This document shows positions 7,926-17,290 of a DNA stretch of 64,000 nt, piece after piece. The stretch's first letter is position 1; each line of letters begins with the position of its first letter. This stretch comes from Mycolicibacterium hodleri (GTDB taxonomy: Bacteria; Actinomycetota; Actinomycetes; Mycobacteriales; Mycobacteriaceae). The translations under genes were made by a program, and so were the position numbers. Below the pieces are notes generated by a model. The model saw nothing but the letters and a program-made list of their open reading frames with translations, ran no database searches and was not told the origin of the DNA. The stretch spans positions 484,435-548,434 of the forward strand of contig NZ_JACKTL010000033.1 in the NCBI RefSeq assembly GCF_025822245.1, given 5' to 3'.

Positions 7926-9839
7926 GTGGTCGACCCCCCGACCCGCCCCATCCCCGAGCGGGAGCCAGACCGGGTTCGGCTCGTCACCGGGGAGCGGGTC
8001 CGCCTCGGCCTCCTCCTGGCCGGCACCGCCGTCCTCTACCTGTGGAACGTCACGATCAACGGGATGGCCAACCAGTACTACGCCGCGGCCGCGCAGGCCG
8101 GCTCCGGAAACTGGGAGGCGTTGCTGTTCGGCTCGCTGGACGCCCACAACTTCATCACCGTCGACAAGCCGCCGCTGTCGCAGTGGGTAATGGGACTCTC
8201 GGGTCAGGTGTTCGGCTTCAGCAGTGCCAGCATGCTGGTCCCGCAGGCGCTGATGGCGGTCGGCGCCGTCGCCCTGCTGTACGGCGCGGTCCGCCGGCTC
8301 GGCGGACCGGGCGCGGGCCTGCTCGCCGGTGCGGCGCTCGCGGTGACGCCGGTGGCGGTGCTCATGTTCCGCTTCAACGACCCCGACGCCGCGATGGTCC
8401 TTCTGATGACGGCAGCGGCCTACTGCACCGTGCGCGCGCTGGAGCGCGGGTCGGCCGGATGGTTGGCCGGCGCGGGGGTGGCTCTGGGCTTCGCGTTCCT
8501 GGCCAAGATGCTCGAGGGTGCCATGGTGATGCCGGCGCTGGTCGCCGCCTACCTGGTCGCCGCGCCGATTCGCCTGCGCGCCCGACTGCTGCACCTGCTG
8601 GGCTCGGCCGCGGCGTTCCTGCTCTCGGCCGGCTGGTTCGTGGTGCTGACGATGCTGTGGCCCGCGTCGTCGCGGCCCTACATCGCCGGGTCGACGGACA
8701 ACGACTTCATGAACCTGGTGCTCGGATACAACGGTCTGGCAAGGGTTTTGGGGCGTGATCGCCAGGGCGGGAGCATGTTCGACGGCGGGCACGTCGGGGT
8801 CGCCGTCCTGGGCGGCGTTGGCGGTCACCCGCAGGGCCTCGGGCGGCTGGTGTCCGGTGAGTTCGGCTTCGAGATCGGTTGGCTGGTGCCCGGTGCGGTG
8901 CTGGCAACGGTGCTGACGGTGGTACTGCGGGGCAGGGCGCCGAGGACCGATCCGGTGCGCGCCGGCGCGGTGCTGTTCGGTGGGTGGTTCTTGGTCGACG
9001 GCCTGGTGCTCAGCTTCATGCACGGCACCGTCCACCCGTACTACAGCCTTTCGATCGCGCCGCCCGTCGCGGCGATCTTCGCGATCGGGGTGTGCCAGGC
9101 CTGGTCGCGACGCGAAATGCCATGGAGCCGAGCCGCACTCGCTGCACTGCTGCTGGCGGCCGGGCTCTGGGGCTGGTGGCGGCTCGGCGGGGGAGCGGTG
9201 TCGTCGTCGGCGTTGCGGTGGGCCGTCCTGGGCGCGACGACGCTCGCGTCGACGGCCCTGCTGTGGTCGTGGACCTCCGGTGGTCGGATCGGTCGGCGGT
9301 ACGTCGCGCCCGCTCTGCTGACCGTGGCGTTGACCGCGGCGCTCGGCGGGCCCGCCGCCTACGCGGTCGCGACAGTCGCCGCGCCCCATCAGGGCATCGG
9401 GCCGTCGGTCGGCCGCCCGGGGACGGGGTTCGGCGGCGGCCGCACGATGGGCAACCCGCGCCTCGACGCGCTTCTCGAGGAGACCGACACACCGTGGTCG
9501 GCGGCGGTGGACCGGTCGACGTCGGCCGCCGGGCTGGAATTGGCAACGGGGACGGCGGTAATGGCGATCGGCGGCTTCTCGGGCACCGACCCCACTCCGA
9601 CGTTGCAGCAATTCCAGGACGACGTGGCCAACCACCGGGTGGCGTATTACCTCGCGCCGCCGGGTTCGGGCCGCATGCCCTCCGCCGTCACGAACGGCAA
9701 GCGGGATCACGGGGCCGCGGACGTCGGCTCACGGGCGCACTCCGACATCCTGCAGTGGGTCCGCGACCACTTCCCCGCCACCACCGTCGGCGGGGTCACG
9801 GCCTACGACCTGCTGGCGCGGCGGCCGGGCCCTACCTGA
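7926..9839 (+). CDS. ArnT/GT39-family membrane glycosyltransferase (YkcB-like)
   Basis: About 637 residues from GTG 7926, which follows a purine-rich GGGGACC; in-frame codons upstream to 7809 allow a longer form. The N-terminal half has many transmembrane helices and the GT39/GT-C pattern: an early periplasmic loop (NPYYA-like NQYYAAAAQA), HNFITVDKPPLSQW, and RFNDPDA. The C-terminal soluble region (from about residue 500) matches the extracytoplasmic domain of YkcB-type proteins. It probably transfers a sugar from a polyprenyl-phosphate donor to an extracytoplasmic acceptor. The acceptor is unknown. The stop overlaps the convergent permease gene by 8 bp. Confidence 0.82.
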   Translation: MVDPPTRPIPEREPDRVRLVTGERVRLGLLLAGTAVLYLWNVTINGMANQYYAAAAQAGSGNWEALLFGSLDAHNFITVDKPPLSQWVMGLSGQVFGFSSASMLVPQALMAVGAVALLYGAVRRLGGPGAGLLAGAALAVTPVAVLMFRFNDPDAAMVLLMTAAAYCTVRALERGSAGWLAGAGVALGFAFLAKMLEGAMVMPALVAAYLVAAPIRLRARLLHLLGSAAAFLLSAGWFVVLTMLWPASSRPYIAGSTDNDFMNLVLGYNGLARVLGRDRQGGSMFDGGHVGVAVLGGVGGHPQGLGRLVSGEFGFEIGWLVPGAVLATVLTVVLRGRAPRTDPVRAGAVLFGGWFLVDGLVLSFMHGTVHPYYSLSIAPPVAAIFAIGVCQAWSRREMPWSRAALAALLLAAGLWGWWRLGGGAVSSSALRWAVLGATTLASTALLWSWTSGGRIGRRYVAPALLTVALTAALGGPAAYAVATVAAPHQGIGPSVGRPGTGFGGGRTMGNPRLDALLEETDTPWSAAVDRSTSAAGLELATGTAVMAIGGFSGTDPTPTLQQFQDDVANHRVAYYLAPPGSGRMPSAVTNGKRDHGAADVGSRAHSDILQWVRDHFPATTVGGVTAYDLLARRPGPT

Positions 9840-10635
9840 CCAGGCGCCGCAACAGCGACGACGCGGTGAACACCCCCAGCGCCGCGGCGACCAGAAGAAC
9901 GCCGACGTCGAGCAGGGTGTTGCCGGGCATGCCGATGAGCAGCGCCCGCAGCGCGTTGACCTCGTAGCTCAGCGGATTCACCGCCGAGAGCCAGCGCAGC
10001 CACTGGGGCATCACCTCGACCGGGTACAGCGCGTTGGACGCGAAGAACAACGGCATCGTGATGGCCTGGCCGATGCCCATCAGCCGGTCTCGGTTGCGCA
10101 CCAGGCCCGCCAGCGTCATCGACAGACACGCGAAGAACGCCGACCCGAGCACCACCACGGCCATCGCCCCGAGGATGCGAATGGGATTGGCGGTCAGGTG
10201 AATTCCCATCAGATAGGCGATCACCATGACGCCGACCACCTGCGCGACCGACCGCACGCCCGCCGCGAACGCCTTGCCGGTGATGAGGGCCGACGCGGGC
10301 GCGGGGGTGACCATCAGCTTCGCAAGGATGCCGGCGTCGCGGTCCCACACGATCTGAATGCCGTAGAAGATGGAGATGAACAGCGCCGACTGGGCGATGA
10401 TGCCGGGGGCCAGGAAGGCCAGGTACGGTACGCCCCCGGTGTCGATGACGTGCAGCCTCGAGAACGTCTGCCCGAAGATCAGCAGCCACAGGGCGGGCTG
10501 CACCATGCGGGTCACCAGTTCGCTGCGGTCGTGGCTGAGCTTCTGCAACTCGACGAGTGCGAAGGCTCCCATGCGGCGCAGCAGTCCGCCCGCCCGTCGC
10601 ACGCCGCGCGGCGCCCTGATCAGCTCAACTGGCAC
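9832..10635 (-). CDS. ABC-2 type exporter permease (DrrB-like)
   Basis: 267 residues forming about six transmembrane helices of the ABC-2 export permease family, with the conserved region FASNALYPVEVMPQWLRWLSAVNPLSYEVNALR near the C-terminus. With the ATPase encoded just upstream (11-bp overlap) it forms an exporter of drugs or lipids like the daunorubicin DrrAB pump. It is controlled by the MarR gene at the head of the operon, which favours a toxic-compound or antibiotic export role. The exported substrate is not known. Confidence 0.87.
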   Translation of the reverse strand: MPVELIRAPRGVRRAGGLLRRMGAFALVELQKLSHDRSELVTRMVQPALWLLIFGQTFSRLHVIDTGGVPYLAFLAPGIIAQSALFISIFYGIQIVWDRDAGILAKLMVTPAPASALITGKAFAAGVRSVAQVVGVMVIAYLMGIHLTANPIRILGAMAVVVLGSAFFACLSMTLAGLVRNRDRLMGIGQAITMPLFFASNALYPVEVMPQWLRWLSAVNPLSYEVNALRALLIGMPGNTLLDVGVLLVAAALGVFTASSLLRRLVR

Positions 10636-11449
10636 GGCGCGCAGCCCTTCTGCTGGAGCGGATTTCGTTCAAGCCGCGCTTGGCGGCATCCTCGGTCAAG
10701 TCGGATCCGGCGTAGTGACGGAACACGTCTTCGAGCGTCGGGTCGGGGGACGCGTCGGAGCTCAGCGCGGACTTGAGGTCGTGTGGCGACCCGACGGCCT
10801 GCAGCACGCCGTGGTGCATGAGCGCGACGCGGTCGCACAGCGCGTCGGCCTCCTCCATGTAGTGGGTGGTCAGCAGCACCGTCATGCCGTACTCCTCCTG
10901 CATGTCGGCCACCTGCGACCAAACGCCGTCGCGCGCAATGGGATCCAGTCCGACCGTCGGCTCGTCGAGGATCAGCAGCGACGGCCGGTTCACCAGTGCC
11001 TGGGCGAGTTCCAGTCGGCGCACCATGCCCCCGGAGTACGTGCCGGCGAGATTCTCGGCGACGTCCAGCAGCTGCATGGCCGCCAGCGCCTCGTCGACGC
11101 GGGCTCGGCGCTGTCTGCGGGGGACGTCGTAGAGCCGGGCGAACAGGTCGACGTTCTGTCGACCTGTCAGGGCGGATTCGATCGAGAGTTGTTGCGGCAC
11201 ATAGCCGAGGTTGTGTCGGATGTCCATGGTGTCGCGGCGGGCGTCGAGCCCGAAGATGCGTACCTCACCCTGCTGGACGGGGGTGAGCGTGGTGAGCACC
11301 CGCACCACCGATGTCTTGCCGGCGCCGTTGGGGCCCAGCAGGCCCAGCGTCTCGCCGGCGTGGACCTCGAGGGTCACGTCGTCGACCGCGGTGAAGTCGC
11401 CGTAGCGGTGGGTCAGATTTCGGCACTCGACGGCCGGTGTGGTGGTCAT
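10625..11449 (-). CDS. ABC exporter ATPase (DrrA-like)
   Basis: 274 residues from ATG 11449. Walker A GPNGAGKT (39-46), signature YSGGMVRR (138-145), Walker B LLILDEP (158-164), then the typical DrrA-like C-terminal tail (LEDVFRHYAG) with a basic end. It energises the ABC-2 permease encoded downstream. The start overlaps the marR stop by 4 bp and its 3' end overlaps the permease start, so the three genes are one operon. Confidence 0.9.
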   Translation of the reverse strand: MTTTPAVECRNLTHRYGDFTAVDDVTLEVHAGETLGLLGPNGAGKTSVVRVLTTLTPVQQGEVRIFGLDARRDTMDIRHNLGYVPQQLSIESALTGRQNVDLFARLYDVPRRQRRARVDEALAAMQLLDVAENLAGTYSGGMVRRLELAQALVNRPSLLILDEPTVGLDPIARDGVWSQVADMQEEYGMTVLLTTHYMEEADALCDRVALMHHGVLQAVGSPHDLKSALSSDASPDPTLEDVFRHYAGSDLTEDAAKRGLNEIRSSRRAARRAS

Positions 11450-11898
11450 GCTTCCTCCTCGTGCAGCAGACGGGTGACCTCGGCCAGTACCGCCAGGCCG
11501 TCCTGAAGACGGTCGCGCTGACCGGCGTCCAAGCGCGCCAGCACGGCGCCGAGGGCGGCCCGCCGGCCGGCGCGGGATTCGTCGGCGACCCGTTGGGCCG
11601 ACTCGGTGAGGCGCAGGCGGCCGACGCGCCTGTCGTCGGGGTCGACGGTGCGCACGAGCAATCCGTCGGCGCAGAGCCGCGAGACCAGGGTGGACGCGGT
11701 GTTGGGGGCGAGCCCGAGCTCGGTGGCGGCGTGCCGCACGGAGATGTCGGGCTGGCGACCGACCAGCCGGAGTAATTCGGCCTGCGACTCGGGGAGTCCG
11801 GATCCGATCCGCGGTCCCCCGCCGGAGCGGCGGACCTGGCGACGAAAGCGGCCCGCGGTCGAGAGCAGTTCGGCCGCGAGGTCGGTGCTGGTGCGCAT
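11446..11898 (-). CDS. MarR-family transcriptional regulator
   Basis: 150-residue winged-helix repressor: recognition region ISVRHAATELGLAPNTASTLVSRL and wing TVDPDDRRVGRLRLTE are typical of MarR. It is first in a three-gene operon with an ABC-2 exporter. A perfect inverted repeat at 11909-11927 starts 11 bases upstream of its ATG, so autorepression with release by a ligand is the likely mode. The inducer is unknown. Confidence 0.9.
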   Translation of the reverse strand: MRTSTDLAAELLSTAGRFRRQVRRSGGGPRIGSGLPESQAELLRLVGRQPDISVRHAATELGLAPNTASTLVSRLCADGLLVRTVDPDDRRVGRLRLTESAQRVADESRAGRRAALGAVLARLDAGQRDRLQDGLAVLAEVTRLLHEEEA

Positions 11899-11908
11899 CC
11901 CGCCACAA

Positions 11909-11927
11909 TACCTCTGTCGCAGAGGTA
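11909..11927. promoter_or_regulatory. Probable MarR operator
   Basis: TACCTCTG-TCG-CAGAGGTA is a perfect 8-bp inverted repeat with a 3-bp centre, placed 10 bases before the marR start codon. Size, symmetry and position match MarR autoregulatory sites. The divergent gene at 11978 lies 50 bp on the other side and could also be affected. Confidence 0.75.
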
Positions 11928-11977
11928 ACTACCGACGGGAGGGTTTACCCGCATCGGACGTCGGGAAGAATGGCGGC

Positions 11978-12337
11978 ATGTCCACATCCGATTTCGACGA
12001 CTTCCCGCTGTCGCAGTCCGAAGAACTCGACTCCGACGAGATCCGCAACGACGACGGCGACGAGGTCGCCGATCCACCCGAGCGGTGGATCGAGGCCAAG
12101 GACGACGAGACCCTCGACGAGCGGTTGTCCGACGAGGTGCCCGACGTGACGGCCGAACTCGACGACGAGGACGACGACGACGCGACGGACGCCCACGACT
12201 CCGACGCCGGCGGCGGGCTCGAGCTGGTCGCCGACGACGAACTCGACCGGCTCGACACGCAGCGGCACGGCAGCGAGCAGGGTCAGATCGACGGCACGCC
12301 CGAGGACGGCACCTCCTTCTTCGACATCGTCGAGTAG
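11978..12337 (+). CDS. Acidic DUF5709-like protein
   Basis: 119 residues, extremely rich in Asp and Glu, soluble, with no membrane segment. The stretch DETLDERLSDEVPDV resembles the conserved core of DUF5709 proteins of actinobacteria, whose role is unknown. The start ATG 11978 is chosen because the acidic composition begins there. It is a single gene ending in a strong hairpin shared with glgX. Probably disordered. Confidence 0.72.
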   Translation: MSTSDFDDFPLSQSEELDSDEIRNDDGDEVADPPERWIEAKDDETLDERLSDEVPDVTAELDDEDDDDATDAHDSDAGGGLELVADDELDRLDTQRHGSEQGQIDGTPEDGTSFFDIVE

Positions 12338-12355
12338 GGGGCGAGTAGCCGCGTC

Positions 12356-12389
12356 CCCCGATGGCCCGCGTCACGGCGGGCCATCGGGG
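12356..12389. terminator. Bidirectional hairpin terminator
   Basis: A perfect 14-bp stem: CCCCGATGGCCCGC (12356-12369), six-base loop GTCACG, and the exact complement at 12376-12389. It sits between the convergent DUF5709-like and glgX genes. There is no T-run on either side, as is usual in mycobacteria. Confidence 0.85.
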
Positions 12390-12395
12390 ATGCGT

Positions 12396-14714
<2,319 letters not shown>

Positions 14715-14818
14715 GGATGTGAGGTATGCCGGTTGGCTACCGGGGGATGATCTGCCCGTTTACCGGGGTGGGCAAACCGACGGTGGGCGCCCGTGTGGTC
14801 ACGGTCACCCGGGATCGG

Positions 14819-15370
14819 TCACGCGATGACGACGCCGGCGGACCGCAGCGACTCGACGGCCGCCGCGGTCGTCGTCGGCGACACCCCCGCGGTGAGGTCG
14901 ACCAGAACCCGGGTGCTGAACCCGGCCGCGACCGCGTCGGCGGCGGTGGCCTTGACGCAGTAGTCGGTGGCGATCCCGACCACGTCCACGGCGTCGACGT
15001 CGTGGTCGCGCAGCCAGTCGGCGAGCGAGGTGCCGTGGTCGCAGTGGAACCCCTCGAAGCCGCTGTACGCCGCCGAGTAGTGACCCTTGTGGAAGACGTC
15101 CTCGAACGCCGACGGGTCGAGCCCGTCGTGGAACTCGGCACCGGGCGAGCCCGCGACGCAGTGCGGTGGCCAGGTGTCGCGGAAGTCGGGGTCCTCGGAG
15201 AAGTGCGCGCCGGGGTCGACGTGGTAGTCCATCGTGGCGACGACGTGGTCGTAGTCGTGCCCGGCCAGCAGCTCGGTGATCCGCCGCGCCACCTCGGCCC
15301 CGCCCTCGACGGCCAGCGAACCGCCCTCGCAGAAGTCCTTCTGTACGTCCACGACGATCAGCGCGCGCAT
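14819..15370 (-). CDS. pncA: Nicotinamidase/pyrazinamidase
   Basis: Hydrolyses nicotinamide to nicotinate for NAD salvage and would also activate pyrazinamide. The 183-residue protein resembles Mtb PncA along its length (MRALI-VDVQ-DFCEGGSLAV start). Catalytic triad: Asp8, Lys95, Cys138 (VVGIATDYCVK). Metal ligands: Asp48, His50, His56, His70. It starts 17 bp after the stop of the membrane-protein gene at 15388 on the same strand, so it may be the last gene of that operon. Confidence 0.93.
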   Translation of the reverse strand: MRALIVVDVQKDFCEGGSLAVEGGAEVARRITELLAGHDYDHVVATMDYHVDPGAHFSEDPDFRDTWPPHCVAGSPGAEFHDGLDPSAFEDVFHKGHYSAAYSGFEGFHCDHGTSLADWLRDHDVDAVDVVGIATDYCVKATAADAVAAGFSTRVLVDLTAGVSPTTTAAAVESLRSAGVVIA

Positions 15371-15387
15371 GGCCCCAGTATCCCCGA

Positions 15388-16674
15388 TCAGCCGCCGAAC
15401 AGCAGGTACAGCCCGGTGAACGTGTAGCCGACCATCACCAGCATCATGGCGAGCTGTCCCGTCACCTGGTGCCGCTTGGGCAGCAGGCGCAAGGCGCGGT
15501 CGTGCGCGGCGATCACGCCCGCGACGTGTCCGCCGACCACGAAGGCGACCTTCAGCGTCGCCAGCACCGATGGGTGCGCCGAGAGGAAGTAGTACGGCTG
15601 GACGTCGGGGAGTCCGATGAGCCGCAGCACCGTCTGCTGGCCTCGTTCGACGAGGTAGGTCAGATAGTGCGCGAACACGTACCCGATGACGATCGGGATC
15701 AGCGAGTGCGCCATCAGCCCGGGCAGTTCGCGTCGGCGCTGGGCGTCCACGCCGCCGGTCGCGCGGGCCGCCAACCAGAACGTGGTCGCCACCACCCCGG
15801 CGAAGAGCAGGAGGCCTGCGGTGCGGACGAGGACGGCGACCGCGGGCGTGCTGCCCGACGCGTCGTCGACGAGGTTGCGCCACTGCGGCATCGCCGAGAA
15901 GCTGTCGAACGCCGTCGACCCCAGCAGAATGGCCAGCACCGCGACCGTGCCCGGCCGCACCGGCATCGACGGCAGATGGTCGAAGGGGTTGCCGATCGCG
16001 ATGCGCCCGTCGGCGTTGCGCCGCACCGGTGACAGGCGCGAGGCCACCACGCCGTACACCTCGAACGGGTCGGCGCGCGCGTTCCACCTGGTGCCGAACG
16101 CGCACGCACCCGCGAACGTCACCACCACGTAGACCAGCAGCCACACCTTCACCGCCACGAGTGATCCCGGGTCCGGGCTGGCGAGTTCGAGCCACACGAA
16201 GGCGAACAGCCCGACGGCGCCCGGCCAGTAGCCCAACCACTCCGGGTACGTCAGCGGCGGGGGGCGGCGCGCCGGCGGCAGCAGGCGGTAGAGGGTGCGC
16301 ACCGGCGACAGCGCCCGCCACACCGGGCCGATCGTCAGCGACACCGCCACCAACCCGACCCACATCAGCACGTAGAAGACGCCGGGCAGCGCGTTGTCAC
16401 CGTCCTGCGGGCCGACCACCGCGGCCGCCGTCACCCACGCCGCCAGCAGCAGCCCCACGATCGCCACGGTCCGGCGCGTCGCCGATGCGTCGCCGACCGT
16501 CGTCACCCACTGCGGAAGCGGGCGGCCGGGGGTGGCGGCGTCGAATCGCGGCTTCTTCCATGCCAACACCACCACGGCGAAGGTGAAGGTCAGTGCCCAC
16601 GCCGCGCCGATCAACGCATAGGTGTAGGGGATCGGCAGATCGTTGGAGCCGCCCAGGCCGTGCGCGAGGATCAC
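15388..16674 (-). CDS. Polytopic membrane protein, resembles actinobacterial 'fenitrothion hydrolase'-annotated proteins
   Basis: 428 residues, about ten hydrophobic segments, starting with AHGLGGSNDLPIPYTYALIGA, a beginning I associate with actinobacterial proteins labelled fenitrothion hydrolase (FedA-like). The function in mycobacteria is not established. His residues cluster in the C-terminal third (FAHYLTYL, GGHVAGVIAAHDRAL). The GTG start overlaps the stop of the lipoprotein gene upstream (GTGA). Fourth gene of a coupled operon with two other membrane proteins and a lipoprotein. Confidence 0.7.
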   Translation of the reverse strand: MILAHGLGGSNDLPIPYTYALIGAAWALTFTFAVVVLAWKKPRFDAATPGRPLPQWVTTVGDASATRRTVAIVGLLLAAWVTAAAVVGPQDGDNALPGVFYVLMWVGLVAVSLTIGPVWRALSPVRTLYRLLPPARRPPPLTYPEWLGYWPGAVGLFAFVWLELASPDPGSLVAVKVWLLVYVVVTFAGACAFGTRWNARADPFEVYGVVASRLSPVRRNADGRIAIGNPFDHLPSMPVRPGTVAVLAILLGSTAFDSFSAMPQWRNLVDDASGSTPAVAVLVRTAGLLLFAGVVATTFWLAARATGGVDAQRRRELPGLMAHSLIPIVIGYVFAHYLTYLVERGQQTVLRLIGLPDVQPYYFLSAHPSVLATLKVAFVVGGHVAGVIAAHDRALRLLPKRHQVTGQLAMMLVMVGYTFTGLYLLFGG

Positions 16675-17096
16675 TGCACGGCGATGGAGGCGATCGTGCG
16701 ATTCAGCTCGTGCAGTTCGACGTCGACCTTGCCCGGCACGGTGACGGTGAACTGGAACGACTGACCGGACTTCGGCTCGACGGCGAAGGTGTGCTCCGGG
16801 TTCGAGTGGACGTGCAGTTGGTCGGCTGCGTCGCTGTCGACCCGCACCACGATGGGGTCGCCCACCTTGGCCTGAAGCTGTTCGTTGGTGGGGGTTACCT
16901 TGCCGTCCTTGATGGTCACGTCGACCACCACCTGCTCCGGCGGTGCCTGCTGGTCCGACATCTGCGGGGCGGCACCCGAATTCGAGCTGACGGGCGCGTT
17001 GCTCGCGGTGTCACCTGATTCGTTGGATCCGCCACATCCGGCAAGCAAGAGCGCGGTGGTGGCGGCCAGGGCGGCGAGTGTCGTCTGCGTGTTCAC
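16671..17096 (-). CDS. Lipoprotein with cupredoxin-like domain
   Basis: 141 residues with a lipoprotein signal peptide (lipobox LLAGC, Cys21), a Ser/Pro-rich linker, then a small all-beta domain (about 55-141) resembling cupredoxins or EfeO-type N-domains. Possible ligands are His in LHVHSNPEH and ELHEL; the Cys and Met of a classical type-1 copper site are absent. Both ends overlap neighbours by 4 bp (GTGA), so it is translationally coupled to the small membrane protein before it and the 428-residue protein after it. Confidence 0.72.
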   Translation of the reverse strand: MNTQTTLAALAATTALLLAGCGGSNESGDTASNAPVSSNSGAAPQMSDQQAPPEQVVVDVTIKDGKVTPTNEQLQAKVGDPIVVRVDSDAADQLHVHSNPEHTFAVEPKSGQSFQFTVTVPGKVDVELHELNRTIASIAVQ

Positions 17097-17290
17097 GGTG
17101 TCCCATCCTGGTCGGCGGTGGCTGAAGGTCCGCTGTGGGTGGCTTCCTCGTCCTCCTCGTCGGCCAGGCGACGGTCTCGCCGCGCCACCCAGATGACCAC
17201 GGCGACCACCAGGATCGCCGGCGCGAACGCCGGAATGGCAAGCAGCGCAGAGTGATCGGCAAGGATCACCACGTCGGGCGATCGGCTCAT
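17093..17290 (-). CDS. Small single-pass membrane protein (65 aa)
   Basis: One transmembrane segment (about residues 15-36, ALLAIPAFAPAILVVAVVIW) followed by a basic RRDRR stop-transfer patch and an acidic tail. The ATG overlaps the stop of the large membrane protein (ATGA) and its stop overlaps the lipoprotein start (GTGA). Its place in the operon suggests a small subunit of the same membrane complex. Unknown function. Confidence 0.72.
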   Translation of the reverse strand: MSRSPDVVILADHSALLAIPAFAPAILVVAVVIWVARRDRRLADEEDEEATHSGPSATADQDGTP

